A stretch of DNA of 37,852 nucleotides. Source: Hyphomicrobiales bacterium. Its GTDB lineage: Bacteria > Pseudomonadota > Alphaproteobacteria > Rhizobiales > JAJFHR01. Location of the stretch: contig JAJFHR010000411.1 in the NCBI GenBank assembly GCA_021775515.1, positions 1-37,852 of the forward strand, written 5' to 3'. The position numbers were made by a program, and so were the translations under genes. Below the pieces are notes generated by a model. The model saw only the letters and a list, made by a program, of their open reading frames with translations, was not told the origin of the DNA and did not search any database. Of this stretch, positions 1 to 8,399 are shown in pieces. The stretch's first letter is position 1. The number at the start of each line of letters is the position of its first letter.

Positions 1-1033
1 GGATGATAATTCCGGCAATCATGCCCAAACCAATGCCAACCGTGGCGATAGCCATGATTTGGAAGAGGTAAACTGTGGTGATGAAATTTCCCGTCGCTCC
101 GAGACATTTATATGTTGCGATCACGGAACGTTTTGAATCCACATAGCTCTTGACGGAATTTGCTATCCCGACTCCACCGACAATAAGGGTGGTGAATCCC
201 ACAAGCGTTAAAAACACAGTTAATCTGTCAACGAAACGTTTTATGCCAGGAGCTGCATTATTTCGGGAACGTACTTGCCAGCCTGCGGTAGGAAATTCTG
301 CTCTTACAGATTTAGTTACCTCATCTATGTTCGCTGAATCCCTGTCTGGAAACCTAACTTTGTAGCGCCATTTGATAAGACTTCCAGGTTGCACAAGTTC
401 GGTCTTCTTCAGCGTCTCCAAAGACATTAGAACACGCGGGCCAATCATAAAACCACTGGATACTCTGTCTGGCTCGCGCGAAATTGTTCCGGAAACGTTT
501 GTAATCAGATTTCCTATTTTAAGCTGGTCTCCAACCTTAAGTCCAAGTTGGGCTAAAAGCGTGGCATCTACCTTAACACCCGGAATATTCTGGGTACTTG
601 AATTTGGCGCACTGGCTGTTGTGTTTTTGTCAAATTCCATGGCGCTAAAAAGCGGGTAGTTTTTATCGACTGCCTTAAGTTCCACGACATTCTGCCGTGC
701 TTTTCCCGGAACCGTTGCCATCGCCCGCAAGGTCGCCACTACGCTTATCCGCCCGAATTTTTCAATCCCAGCGCGTTCCTTGGCTGTTGCTTCTCGATGT
801 GACAGCGCAAATTCAATATCCCCACCAAGCAGGGTTTGGCCTTCGCTGGCAAGGCCGCTTCTCACTGCCTGAGAAAACGATCCAACCGTAGCTATTCCGC
901 CCACACCCAACGCGAGACAAAACAGAAAACCGGCGAAACCTGAAAAACCTGAGCGCAATTCTCTCAAGGCATAAAGGAAACTGAGCGCGCTTGTCGACCG
1001 CCAGCTCCGGCGAGGCTCCACAACCGCGGTCAT
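1..1033 (-). CDS. ybbP: ABC transporter permease, YbbP/FtsX-like (partial)
   Basis: Membrane subunit of a YbbA-YbbP type ABC exporter, a family thought to move lipophilic molecules or act at the cell envelope. Only the first 344 codons are in the window; the family usually runs to about 800 residues, so the C-terminal half is missing. The reading frame begins MTAVVEPRRS, has a hydrophobic segment near residues 25-45 (FAGFLFCLALGVGGIATVG), then a large periplasmic MacB-like domain, and returns to membrane segments near residues 280-340 (LTVFLTLVGFTTLIVGGVG), where FtsX-like permeases carry the core domain. The ATG overlaps the TGA of the upstream ATPase gene (ATGA), so the two are translationally coupled. 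The pair faces away from tesA, matching the E. coli tesA/ybbA/ybbP order. The family call is firm; the substrate is unknown. Confidence 0.88.
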   Translation of the reverse strand, partial: MTAVVEPRRSWRSTSALSFLYALRELRSGFSGFAGFLFCLALGVGGIATVGSFSQAVRSGLASEGQTLLGGDIEFALSHREATAKERAGIEKFGRISVVATLRAMATVPGKARQNVVELKAVDKNYPLFSAMEFDKNTTASAPNSSTQNIPGVKVDATLLAQLGLKVGDQLKIGNLITNVSGTISREPDRVSSGFMIGPRVLMSLETLKKTELVQPGSLIKWRYKVRFPDRDSANIDEVTKSVRAEFPTAGWQVRSRNNAAPGIKRFVDRLTVFLTLVGFTTLIVGGVGIANSVKSYVDSKRSVIATYKCLGATGNFITTVYLFQIMAIATVGIGLGMIAGIII

Positions 1034-1770
1034 AATCTGCTGCCGGAAGTGTTATCAATAAGCCCGTCGCTCAGAGAAATGACCCGGCTACAACGCTGGG
1101 CAATTTTTAAATCATGGGTGACGAGCAACAAGGTTGTATTTCGGGTTTCATGAAGGGAAAACAACAGATCAATTACATGTTCACTATTTTCAGCATCAAG
1201 ATTGCCCGTTGGTTCATCTGCAAGCAAAATTGAGGCGCCACCGCCGATTGCACGCGCAATTGCCACGCGTTGCTGTTCGCCGCCAGAAAGCTGCCCCGGA
1301 TAATGATCGAGCCGATGCGACAAGCCAACCAGATCCAATTCCTGACGAGCACGGGCAAACGCTTGGCTATTCCCGCCCAGTTCCAAAGGGACTGCGACAT
1401 TTTCCAGAGCCGTCATTGTGGGGATAAGGTGAAAGGATTGAAATACAATGCCGATGAATGCACCTCTCAGCAGTGCCATCTCATCTTCATTGAGCCCGAC
1501 AATAGGCCTGCCGGCAATCTGAATTGTTCCCGATGTTGGGGTTTCCAGTCCGGCAATTACCGACAGAAGCGTTGACTTGCCTGAACCTGAAGCGCCAACC
1601 AAACTGACGGTTTCACCTTTGATGATATCAAGGTCAATGCCCTTTAGGATATTGACCGGGCCAGCCGCACTCGTCAGGGTAAGCTTAACCGACCTCAGCG
1701 CGATAATCGGATCGTTTTCCTCGCCAACTGCCTTGCAATCCTCAAGCTCAGCCGCCATATCTTTTGCCAT
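1030..1770 (-). CDS. ybbA: ABC transporter ATP-binding protein, YbbA/LolD type
   Basis: ATPase partner of the adjacent FtsX-like permease. Walker A reads GASGSGKST, the Q-loop is VFQSFHLIP, the ABC signature is LSGGEQQRVAIARA, and Walker B is ILLADEPTGNLD, followed by a switch His in LLLVTHD. These are typical of the MacB/LolD/YbbA family of about 230 residues. I chose the ATG at 1770 (MAKDMAAEL); a GTG at 1788 and an ATG at 1758 are alternatives, and none has a clear Shine-Dalgarno. The 5' end abuts or overlaps the divergent tesA start at 1769, so there is almost no separate promoter space between them. The stop codon overlaps the permease start. Confidence 0.92.
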   Translation of the reverse strand: MAKDMAAELEDCKAVGEENDPIIALRSVKLTLTSAAGPVNILKGIDLDIIKGETVSLVGASGSGKSTLLSVIAGLETPTSGTIQIAGRPIVGLNEDEMALLRGAFIGIVFQSFHLIPTMTALENVAVPLELGGNSQAFARARQELDLVGLSHRLDHYPGQLSGGEQQRVAIARAIGGGASILLADEPTGNLDAENSEHVIDLLFSLHETRNTTLLLVTHDLKIAQRCSRVISLSDGLIDNTSGSRL

Positions 1771-2470
1771 GTTATTTCGATATGGCACATTGCCGCGTTT
1801 TTACAAGCCGCGTTTTGTAAATTTCATCGGTTTTTTTTCCTTCATCTGGTTGGTGTTGGCCGTGACAGCGCCTGGCAACACCGCAACCGATGATGAAGTT
1901 AAACTTTTGGCCCTTGGTGACAGCTTAACCGCAGGTTTTGGCCTGGCAGCCTCCGAAAGTTTCCCTCAACAGCTTGAAAAAGTGTTGAGGAATAAAGGTT
2001 ATAACGTTAGCGTTCAAAATGCCGGTGTATCCGGAGACACTTCCGCAGGTGGACTTGCCCGCCTCGGTTGGGCCACAGGTGGCAAACTCGACGGGGTCAT
2101 CTTGGAACTGGGCGCAAATGATGCCCTTCGAGCAACTCCGCCCGAATCGACGCGAAAAAATATTGATCAAATTCTAACCCGCCTGGGCCAACGCAAAATC
2201 GATGTATTGCTGGCAGGCATGCTGGCGCCGCCAAATTTGGGGCAGGATTATGGAAAAACCTTTAATGCGATCTTCCCTGATCTTGCCGCCAGTCATGGTC
2301 TTTTGCTCTATCCGTTTTTTCTCGAAGGCGTTGCTGGTAATCCGTCGTTAACCCAAGCCGATGGCCTCCACCCAACCGCTGCCGGTATCGCTATAATCGT
2401 GCAGAATATTCTTCCCAAAGTTGAAGAATTGCTCAAACGAATAAATCAGCGGCGCAACTCGAACCTCTGA
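1769..2470 (+). CDS. tesA: GDSL/SGNH esterase, arylesterase / acyl-CoA thioesterase I (TesA)
   Basis: Exported multifunctional esterase and thioesterase of the SGNH hydrolase superfamily. Block I is LALGDSLTAGFG with the nucleophile near Ser52, the oxyanion Gly and Asn appear in NAGVSGDTS and ELGANDALR, and the catalytic Asp and His are in ADGLHPTAAG near the C-terminus. A hydrophobic stretch at residues 17-33 (FVNFIGFFSFIWLVLAV) gives a signal peptide or anchor, so the enzyme should act in the periplasm. The 233-residue length fits the family. The frame stays open upstream to 1577, but that part is antisense to ybbA and does not look like protein. ATG 1769 is preferred; TTG 1790 would still precede the signal peptide. 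Divergence from ybbA-ybbP is a conserved arrangement. Confidence 0.9.
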   Translation: MLFRYGTLPRFYKPRFVNFIGFFSFIWLVLAVTAPGNTATDDEVKLLALGDSLTAGFGLAASESFPQQLEKVLRNKGYNVSVQNAGVSGDTSAGGLARLGWATGGKLDGVILELGANDALRATPPESTRKNIDQILTRLGQRKIDVLLAGMLAPPNLGQDYGKTFNAIFPDLAASHGLLLYPFFLEGVAGNPSLTQADGLHPTAAGIAIIVQNILPKVEELLKRINQRRNSNL

Positions 2471-2524
2471 AAACTTTCACCCGCCAGCAAAAGCTCCCAT
2501 CCGCAGTACCTCTGCTAATTTCTC

Positions 2525-2530
2525 TATAAT
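2525..2530 (+). promoter_or_regulatory. possible -10 box for the Tas-like gene
   Basis: An exact TATAAT hexamer lies 33 bp before the ATG at 2558, with an A-rich GGA-type ribosome binding site just before the ATG. No good -35 is visible 16-18 bp upstream, so this is only a candidate. Confidence 0.3.
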
Positions 2531-2557
2531 GTAGTTTCTCGTATAAAGGAAAAAACA

Positions 2558-3598
2558 ATGGAATATCGTCAACTTGGCCGCACCGGCGTTAAGGTTAGTG
2601 CCCTCTGTTTGGGCACCATGACCTGGGGTGAACAGAATTCTGAAGCCGAGGGCCATGAACAGATGGACTATGCTTTAGCCAGCGGCATAAATTTTTTCGA
2701 CACCGCCGAGCTTTATTCAATTCCTGCAAAGGCTGAAACCTATGGCAGGACTGAGGAAATAATTGGCAGTTGGTTTAACCAGCGCAAGTCGCGCGATAAA
2801 ATTATTCTCGCAACCAAGGTTCTCGGCCGGTCCAACAATACCTGGTTTAGAAACAATGGCAAAAAAGCAACCTTGAACAAGGAAAATATTGAGGAGGCCG
2901 TTGACAAAAGTCTGCGTCGTCTCAAGACCGATTACATTGACCTGTATCAGGTTCACTGGCCAGATCGTCCGATGCGGCTTTTTGAAGGGCTGTCTTATAA
3001 ACACATCGAAGCGGAAGCCTGTTCTATTCACGAAACTCTCGACGCTCTTACCGATATTGTAAAAGCCGGAAAGGTTCGTCATATCGGCATCTCAAATGAA
3101 ACCCCTTGGGGGCTTATGAATTATCTCAATGAAAGCGAATTGAATAATCTGCCTCGCGTTCAGTCCATACAAAATGCCTATAATCTTCTCAACCGGACTT
3201 ATGAAACCGGGCTGTCGGAATTTTTCTATCGTGAGGATATTGGTCTTCTTGCCTACTCGCCACTGGCCCAGGGATTATTGACCGGTAAATACCAAAACGA
3301 TTCGCTACCTAAAGGATCTAGAAAATCCCTATTTAATATAATGGACAGATATGACACCCCCAACGCTGCAAACGCTGTCGACAAATATATCAGTCTCGCC
3401 AAAAAACATAATATCGACGTCGGTCAATTGGCATTGCAGTTTGTCACATCGAGACCATTTGTAACCGCCTCGATTTTTGGTGCCTCGACAATTGCGCAAT
3501 TGAAAAAGAACATCGATAGTATAAACGTCGATTTGAACGACGAACTAGAACAGGCGATCGAAGACATTCACCTGATCTATTCCAATCCATGTCCGTAA
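2558..3598 (+). CDS. tas: aldo/keto reductase, Tas-like
   Basis: NADP(H)-dependent aldo-keto reductase close to E. coli Tas. The N-terminus (QLGRTGVKVSALCLGTMTWG) and the EQNSEAEGHEQMDYA segment are characteristic of Tas. The AKR catalytic tetrad is visible as Asp48 (FFDTAEL), Tyr53, Lys87 (LATKV) and His133 (YQVHWP). The C-terminal part carries the NADP-binding loop around SIFGASTIAQLKKNID. At 346 residues it matches Tas in full length. A ribosome binding site (AAAGGAAAA) sits 6-8 bp before the ATG. The physiological substrate is not known. It is 19 bp upstream of thpR on the same strand and may be co-transcribed with it. Confidence 0.9.
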   Translation: MEYRQLGRTGVKVSALCLGTMTWGEQNSEAEGHEQMDYALASGINFFDTAELYSIPAKAETYGRTEEIIGSWFNQRKSRDKIILATKVLGRSNNTWFRNNGKKATLNKENIEEAVDKSLRRLKTDYIDLYQVHWPDRPMRLFEGLSYKHIEAEACSIHETLDALTDIVKAGKVRHIGISNETPWGLMNYLNESELNNLPRVQSIQNAYNLLNRTYETGLSEFFYREDIGLLAYSPLAQGLLTGKYQNDSLPKGSRKSLFNIMDRYDTPNAANAVDKYISLAKKHNIDVGQLALQFVTSRPFVTASIFGASTIAQLKKNIDSINVDLNDELEQAIEDIHLIYSNPCP

Positions 3599-3617
3599 CG
3601 ATCACAGAAAACAAATC

Positions 3618-4166
3618 ATGAAGAGACTTTTTACCGCTATAGAAATTCCCCAAGCAGTTGCCAGCAACCTGGCATTGCTGAGAGGCGGCATTCCTGGAGC
3701 CCGGTGGATTGACCCCGAAAACTATCACATTACCTTGCGGTTTATCGGTGAAGTTGATGGAGTTCTGGACACACAGATCAGACACGAGTTGCAGAAAATT
3801 CATTCCGGCCCGCTGTCGCTGTTCCTTCGCGGTGTTAGAACATTTGGTAATAAAAAACCGCGCTCTATCTACGCGGCAGTCGGTCTGAATGACGCGTTGC
3901 TTCGGGTACAAAAACAACAAGAGCGTCTTTTGCAGATAATTGGATTGAAACCTGAGCATCGGAAATTTTCTCCTCACGTTACTCTTGCCAGATTGAGAAA
4001 TACAACTGCTACGGATGTGGAACGGTTTTGTGTTCAAAACGCTTTATCAATAAATGAGGAGTTTATCGCCAGCGGATTTGTGCTTTATTCGTCCAAACCA
4101 TCAACCGGTGGCGGGCCCTATGTGGTTGAAGAACGTTACCAGTTTTCAGGATCATCGGGTGGGTAA
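3618..4166 (+). CDS. thpR: RNA 2',3'-cyclic phosphodiesterase (ThpR/LigT, 2H family)
   Basis: Predicted 2H phosphoesterase that opens 2',3'-cyclic phosphate RNA ends. Both H-x-T-x signatures are present: HITL at residues 37-40 and HVTL at 120-123, about 80 residues apart as the two-lobed fold requires. The start RLFTAIEIP and the segment YSSKPSTGGGPYVVEERYQF near the C-terminus are also typical. Length of 182 residues matches the family. It follows the Tas-like gene by 19 bp. Confidence 0.92.
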   Translation: MKRLFTAIEIPQAVASNLALLRGGIPGARWIDPENYHITLRFIGEVDGVLDTQIRHELQKIHSGPLSLFLRGVRTFGNKKPRSIYAAVGLNDALLRVQKQQERLLQIIGLKPEHRKFSPHVTLARLRNTTATDVERFCVQNALSINEEFIASGFVLYSSKPSTGGGPYVVEERYQFSGSSGG

Positions 4167-4214
4167 TATGATGGACTTAAATTCGCTGCGCTAAACCAGG
4201 AGATTTCTATTATT

Positions 4215-4511
4215 ATGTCCGAAAAACTAACCGGAACTGATCGTTTACAGGGATTGGAACAACTGCCCCATTGGCAGGAGGTCACCGGCCGCGACGCCAT
4301 CTTCAGGCGCTTCGAGTTCAGAAATTTTAATCAGGCCTTTGGTTTTATGACACGGGCAGCTCTTCAGGCAGAAAAGATGAACCATCATCCAGAGTGGTTC
4401 AACGTCTATCGCACAGTTGATGTCACCTTAACGACACATGATGCTGACGGCCTGACAATCCTGGATTTGAAGCTTGCCAAATTCATGGACAAGTGTTTTA
4501 GCGAATTCTAG
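4215..4511 (+). CDS. phhB: 4a-hydroxytetrahydrobiopterin dehydratase (PhhB/PCD)
   Basis: Pterin-4a-carbinolamine dehydratase, which recycles the oxidised pterin made by aromatic amino acid hydroxylases. The signature [EK]MNHHPEWFNVY, followed by VDVTLTTHDADGLT, contains the conserved His-His and the later His that act in dehydration. Length of 98 residues is normal. AGGAGA sits about 11 bp before the ATG. No phenylalanine hydroxylase gene is in the window, so the partner enzyme is elsewhere or the protein has another role. Confidence 0.93.
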   Translation: MSEKLTGTDRLQGLEQLPHWQEVTGRDAIFRRFEFRNFNQAFGFMTRAALQAEKMNHHPEWFNVYRTVDVTLTTHDADGLTILDLKLAKFMDKCFSEF

Positions 4512-4538
4512 ATATCGGCCGACTGATTGCGGCCATTG

Positions 4539-5324
4539 TCATTTCGGGGCTAACCGTAGAGCGCCGTCGATCCTGATATTTTCTCCGTTGAGCATGTCAT
4601 TTTCAATTATGTGCATAACCAAAGAGGCATATTCATCCCCCCGCCCCAATCGCGTTGGAAACGGAACACCGGCACCGAGATTATCTCGAATTTCTTCGGG
4701 AAGGCCGTCGAACATCGGTGTATGAAATAACCCGGGCATGATGCTCATAACCCGAATTCCCTCGCGGGATAAATCCCGCGCCATTGGCAGTGTCAGGCTC
4801 GCAACTCCACCCTTGGATGCTGAATAGGCGGCCTGGCCAACCTGTCCCTCGACCGCAGCAATTGACGATGTATTAATTATAACGCCACGTCCGCCGTCTG
4901 GCGTAATTGGGTCCAGTCCCATTATTCCAGCAGCACTTTTTGATCCGACGTTAAACGTGCCTATCAGATTAACATTTATCACCTTGGCAAATACCGCAAG
5001 ATCATGTGCCCAGATGTTAGACTTATCTTTCGATCTGCCCGCGGTTCGCGAACCCGTTACGATACCAGCACAATTAACCAGAATGCGCTCCTGACCATGC
5101 CAGCGGCGCGCTGAGGCCAAGGCATCGATGATACTCTTTTCGTCGGTCACATCAGCTTCGCAATAACACCCTCCCAGTTCGTCAGCAAGACTGCTCCCCC
5201 GGTCGCGGTCTAGATCGAAAATAGCCACTTTAACATCGCGCTGCGCCAGTGCCCTGGCCGTCGCAGCGCCCAGACCCGATGCTCCACCCGTTACTACAGC
5301 ACTTATCGTTTTGTCGAGGATCAT
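4539..5324 (-). CDS. short-chain dehydrogenase, 3-hydroxyacyl-CoA dehydrogenase type II-like
   Basis: NAD-dependent SDR. The cofactor motif TGGASGLG (residues 12-19), the Asp of IFDLD (NAD preference), NCAGI, and the catalytic Ser154, Tyr167 and Lys171 (YSASK) are all present. The tail, with TRLGRGDEYASLVMHIIENDMLNG and a final IRIDGALR, closely resembles the HSD17B10 / type II 3-hydroxyacyl-CoA dehydrogenase group, which acts on branched-chain or fatty acyl-CoA. Length of 261 residues fits. It stands alone, convergent with phhB, so the acyl-CoA role rests on sequence type only. Confidence 0.85.
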   Translation of the reverse strand: MILDKTISAVVTGGASGLGAATARALAQRDVKVAIFDLDRDRGSSLADELGGCYCEADVTDEKSIIDALASARRWHGQERILVNCAGIVTGSRTAGRSKDKSNIWAHDLAVFAKVINVNLIGTFNVGSKSAAGIMGLDPITPDGGRGVIINTSSIAAVEGQVGQAAYSASKGGVASLTLPMARDLSREGIRVMSIMPGLFHTPMFDGLPEEIRDNLGAGVPFPTRLGRGDEYASLVMHIIENDMLNGENIRIDGALRLAPK

Positions 5325-5450
5325 TACCTATTCCTATATTTAATTTTTTCCGATTGGCATCTCAAACTGGTTGTTTATGGTCCCTTGCACATGGCCAGTC
5401 AAATTACCATTTAGGGGAGGAAGCAGATTTCATTCAAACGGCATGTGTAT

Positions 5451-5870
5451 ATGGCAGATACTGGCGTAGATAGTTCTCCTACCGAAATAAATGAGGAAAA
5501 ATGTAAATTGCCCGCGGTGATTGCAAAAAACGAGAAGGCGGTGAAACGGAGTTTTTGGCGGAAATTTGCTCGAGTGGCAAGTTTTATACCTTTTTCCCAC
5601 GATCTTTTAGCCGCCTATTTTTGCTCTGTAGATCCGCAAACCCCGGCGAGGGTCAGAGCGATTTTGCTTGCCGCATTAGCCTATTTCATTCTGCCTACCG
5701 ACCTGGTTCCAGATTTTATAGTAGGCTTGGGGTTTTCCGATGATGCAACAGTGTTGACCGCTGCGATTGGCATCGTCTCAGGACATATTACGGATGCGCA
5801 TCGATCAAAGGCACTTGAGGTGTTGAATAATCCCGACACTGATATTCCATCAGAAAAAAATTCTATATAA
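5451..5870 (+). CDS. YkvA/DUF1232 family membrane protein
   Basis: Small protein with the DUF1232 core: RVRAILLAALAYFILPTDLVPDF, in which LP-x-DL-x-PD is the hallmark, followed by the LGFSDDATVL loop. The core is one or two amphipathic or membrane helices. Function is unknown in the family. I chose ATG 5451 (MADTGVDS); a GTG two codons earlier is in frame. A GGGGAGGAAG stretch lies near 5413-5422, rather far from either start. Its stop is only 6 bp from the end of the convergent oxidoreductase gene. Confidence 0.78.
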   Translation: MADTGVDSSPTEINEEKCKLPAVIAKNEKAVKRSFWRKFARVASFIPFSHDLLAAYFCSVDPQTPARVRAILLAALAYFILPTDLVPDFIVGLGFSDDATVLTAAIGIVSGHITDAHRSKALEVLNNPDTDIPSEKNSI

Positions 5871-5875
5871 TATCA

Positions 5876-6856
5876 TTACGTCTGCGGAAGAACTATTGCT
5901 TTTCCGGTAACTTTGCGGTTAGCAAGATCTTCGAGAGCCTCGGCGGTTTGATCAAGTGAATATTCGCGGTGAATGTGCGGGCGCAACTTGCCTTCAGCGA
6001 TCCATTGTAGAATTTGCACCGTGTTGGCGCGGTGTTTATCCGGGTGGCGGTCGATGAACGAGCCCCAGAATACGCCGATAATCTGACACCCTTTCAACAA
6101 GGCTAGATTAAGCGGAATTTTTGGAATATAACCGGCGGCAAATCCGATAACCAAAAAACGTCCATTCCAGGCGATGGCTCGCAATGCCGGCTCGCTGAAA
6201 TCACCACCAACTGGATCATAAATAACATCGGCGCCATTATTTCCGGTTAAGTCTTTAAGACGCTGTTTGAGATCTTGCTCGCGGTAATTTATCAGATCGT
6301 CGGCACCCACAGATTTACAAAACTCAAGTTTTTCATCTGACGATGCGGCTGCAATAACCCGGGCGCCCAAAACTTTACCGATCTCAATCGCTGATTGCCC
6401 CACGCCACCTGAGGCACCCAGCACCGCCAGCGTTTCACCGGCGCGTAGCTTCGCCCGGTTTTTGAGTGCATAATACGTCGTGCCGTAGGTAACTGTGACA
6501 CCGGCCGCTATACTGAAACTGATTTGTTCCGGTATCTTAACAAGTCTGTCAACGGAAACAGCAACCTGTTCGCGACATCCTCCCCAGGCAAGATAGGCCA
6601 TGACCCTATCGCCAAGCTTAAACCCGGAAACGTCCGGTCCGACTTCTGCGATTACACCGGCAATTTCTGCTCCCGGTGAAAATGGCATGTCCGGTTTAAA
6701 CTGGTATTTGTTCTCGATAATCAATGTGTCAAAGAAATTCAGCGCCGTGGCATGAATATTGACAACAACTTCACCGTGTTTTGCCACCGGCGAGCTTATA
6801 TCTTCCACCAGCAATGACGCCGGCGGCCCGAACTCCTTGCATAAAACTGCCCTCAA
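5876..6856 (-). CDS. NADPH:quinone oxidoreductase family protein (zinc-free MDR)
   Basis: Medium-chain reductase of the quinone oxidoreductase / QorA-like group. Visible features are the GroES-like N-terminal domain with LNFFDTLI and PGAEIAGVIAEVG, the NADPH Rossmann motif LGASGGVGQSAIEIGK near residue 145, VIAAASSDEKLEF, and YDPVGGDFSEPALR. The zinc-binding Cys/His set of alcohol dehydrogenases is absent. The start is a TTG at 6856 with a well-placed AAGGGGC seven bases upstream; the protein begins MRAVLCKEFG, typical for this family. Length of 326 residues is normal. Its natural substrate is unknown. Confidence 0.88.
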   Translation of the reverse strand: MRAVLCKEFGPPASLLVEDISSPVAKHGEVVVNIHATALNFFDTLIIENKYQFKPDMPFSPGAEIAGVIAEVGPDVSGFKLGDRVMAYLAWGGCREQVAVSVDRLVKIPEQISFSIAAGVTVTYGTTYYALKNRAKLRAGETLAVLGASGGVGQSAIEIGKVLGARVIAAASSDEKLEFCKSVGADDLINYREQDLKQRLKDLTGNNGADVIYDPVGGDFSEPALRAIAWNGRFLVIGFAAGYIPKIPLNLALLKGCQIIGVFWGSFIDRHPDKHRANTVQILQWIAEGKLRPHIHREYSLDQTAEALEDLANRKVTGKAIVLPQT

Positions 6857-6990
6857 GATTTGCCCCTTAGCTGCCCAAACTTATCCATGTATTTTCGATA
6901 CCCTCTTCTTAGCCGGAAACGAGGCCATTGGCGAATATCAATTCGCACTCTATAAACAGAATAATCTGAACAACATGGAGCCGTCATCGC

Positions 6991-7515
6991 GTGAGAGGAT
7001 TTTTTGCCATCGGTGTCGAGGGGATAAGCAAGCCTATGAACCTGGGCAATCTCATGCGTTCGGCTCATGCTTTTGGTGCGAGTTTCGTCTTTACAATTGA
7101 TGCGCATAAAAAACTCGACGCGCCAGATTCCGATACATCAAACGCACCGGTACACATGCCCTATTATGAATGGCAAAGTTTAGGCGACATGACTTTGCCA
7201 CGCGGATGTAGCCTTGTTGGTGTAGAGCTACTTGAAAACGCAGTAGATCTGCCAAGTTTCCGGCACCCTCAACAAGCAGCCTATGTACTCGGGCCCGAAC
7301 GCGGGTCTCTGTCTCCCCAGCTCTTGAGCCAGTGTGATCATGTTATAAAAATTCCCACCTCCTTTTGCATCAACGTTGCCACCGCTGGAGCCATAATCAT
7401 GTATGACCGTATCAAAACTCTCGGTCGTTTTGCTGAACCTCCCGTCAGCCCCAGTGGCAGGCCCCTAACCCGCAAGCCTCATCAACATGGCTCCACCAGA
7501 ATACGAAACCAATAA
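6991..7515 (+). CDS. TrmH/SpoU family RNA methyltransferase
   Basis: SPOUT-class RNA 2'-O-methyltransferase. Motif 1 is NLGNLMRSAHAFGAS (Asn20 and Arg23 are the expected catalytic positions), motif 2 is YVLGPERGSLS (101-105 GPERG), and motif 3 is INVATAGAIIMYD, which with motif 2 forms the trefoil-knot SAM site. The start is GTG with GGAG about 11 bp upstream; the N-terminus MRGFFAIGVEGISKPMN is shared by a compact alphaproteobacterial subfamily that lacks an extra N-terminal RNA-binding domain. The exact target nucleotide cannot be read from the sequence. Confidence 0.88.
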   Translation: MRGFFAIGVEGISKPMNLGNLMRSAHAFGASFVFTIDAHKKLDAPDSDTSNAPVHMPYYEWQSLGDMTLPRGCSLVGVELLENAVDLPSFRHPQQAAYVLGPERGSLSPQLLSQCDHVIKIPTSFCINVATAGAIIMYDRIKTLGRFAEPPVSPSGRPLTRKPHQHGSTRIRNQ

Positions 7516-7705
7516 CGTTGACAACAGAATTTTCAGTCAATAAAACCACTTGTTACTCAGTTTTTTAGGGATGCATTAACTATATTTTGACCCTAATGGA
7601 GCCGGGCAAAATGTTGCCTTATTGATTTGCATTTATAGCGCAAGATCAAAGAGGATAGCGAATAATCCTAAGGAATAGAGCAGCGCAAACGTCGACGGTT
7701 TGATA

Positions 7706-8230
7706 ATGATTTTAATACCCAGATTAAATTTTTTCCTGAAGCAAATTCTGCTGGCAACGGTCCTTGCTTTGACCCCCACTGCACTGTCTGCTGAGCCCAA
7801 ACATTTGGCGGATAATGGCGATTGGGCCGCTTATGAAAATACTAATGGTAAGGGCAAAATTTGCTTTGCTATTACTGAACCGAAGAAAAAACTGCCAAAA
7901 AAGGTTAGTCGCGATCCGGTGTATTTTTTAATAACCAATCGGCCTAAAGAAAAAATCAAAAATGAAGTCAGTATCATTACTGGCTACCCCTACAAAGCCG
8001 ACAGCATCACCACTGTGCAAATTGGTGATGATAAATTTGAACTATACACAAAGGCGGATGGCGCGTGGATTGACAACGCCAAGGCTGAAAAGCGTTTGAT
8101 CAAATCGATGAAGAATGGCAACACCATGATCGTCAAGGGAACGTCGCGTCGCGGAACTGTAACCACCGACGAATATTCCCTCATTGGCATTACCAAAACA
8201 ATCAGCGTCATTGACAAAGCCTGTAAATAG
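7706..8230 (+). CDS. invasion-associated locus B (IalB) family exported protein
   Basis: Periplasmic protein of the IalB family, first described in Bartonella but widespread in alphaproteobacteria. It has a signal peptide (FFLKQILLATVLALTPTALSA, cleavage near residue 28), then the family pattern: WAAYENTNGKGKICFAITEPKK, DPVYFLITNRP, and a closing GTSRRGTVTTDEYSLIGITKTI. Two Cys (in KICFAI and the final ACK) could form a disulfide. I chose the ATG at 7706; the preceding in-frame TTG at 7700 is less likely. It precedes rlmN in the same direction, an arrangement I recall from other alphaproteobacteria. Confidence 0.82.
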   Translation: MILIPRLNFFLKQILLATVLALTPTALSAEPKHLADNGDWAAYENTNGKGKICFAITEPKKKLPKKVSRDPVYFLITNRPKEKIKNEVSIITGYPYKADSITTVQIGDDKFELYTKADGAWIDNAKAEKRLIKSMKNGNTMIVKGTSRRGTVTTDEYSLIGITKTISVIDKACK

Positions 8231-8301
8231 GCATTACCCCTAATCATAGCTGTTTGGAATTGCCCGGATATCAAACTTCCGTTAATTCCTAGAACTGAAG
8301 T

Positions 8302-8377
8302 GGTGGGTGATATTTTTAACCCGCCTTGCTCTAAGAATTGCCTACGCCCTAAACCACGGCAGGGCTTGGTCTTAGGC
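8302..8377 (+). terminator. two tandem hairpins between the IalB gene and rlmN
   Basis: Hairpin 1 pairs GGTGGGT (8302-8308) with ACCCGCC (8319-8325) around an AT-rich loop. Hairpin 2 pairs GCCTA (8340-8344) with TAGGC (8373-8377) and GCCCT (8346-8350) with AGGGC (8361-8365). Neither has a following T-run, so they may be a mild terminator, an mRNA 3' stabiliser for the IalB gene, or a leader structure of rlmN, which starts 23 bp later. Confidence 0.4.
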
Positions 8378-8399
8378 ACAAGAGATTTCAGATTTTGAC

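Noticed and set aside
3444..4037. 197-codon leftward reading frame
   Set aside because: Antisense to the Tas-like gene and thpR, both of which have clear catalytic motifs.
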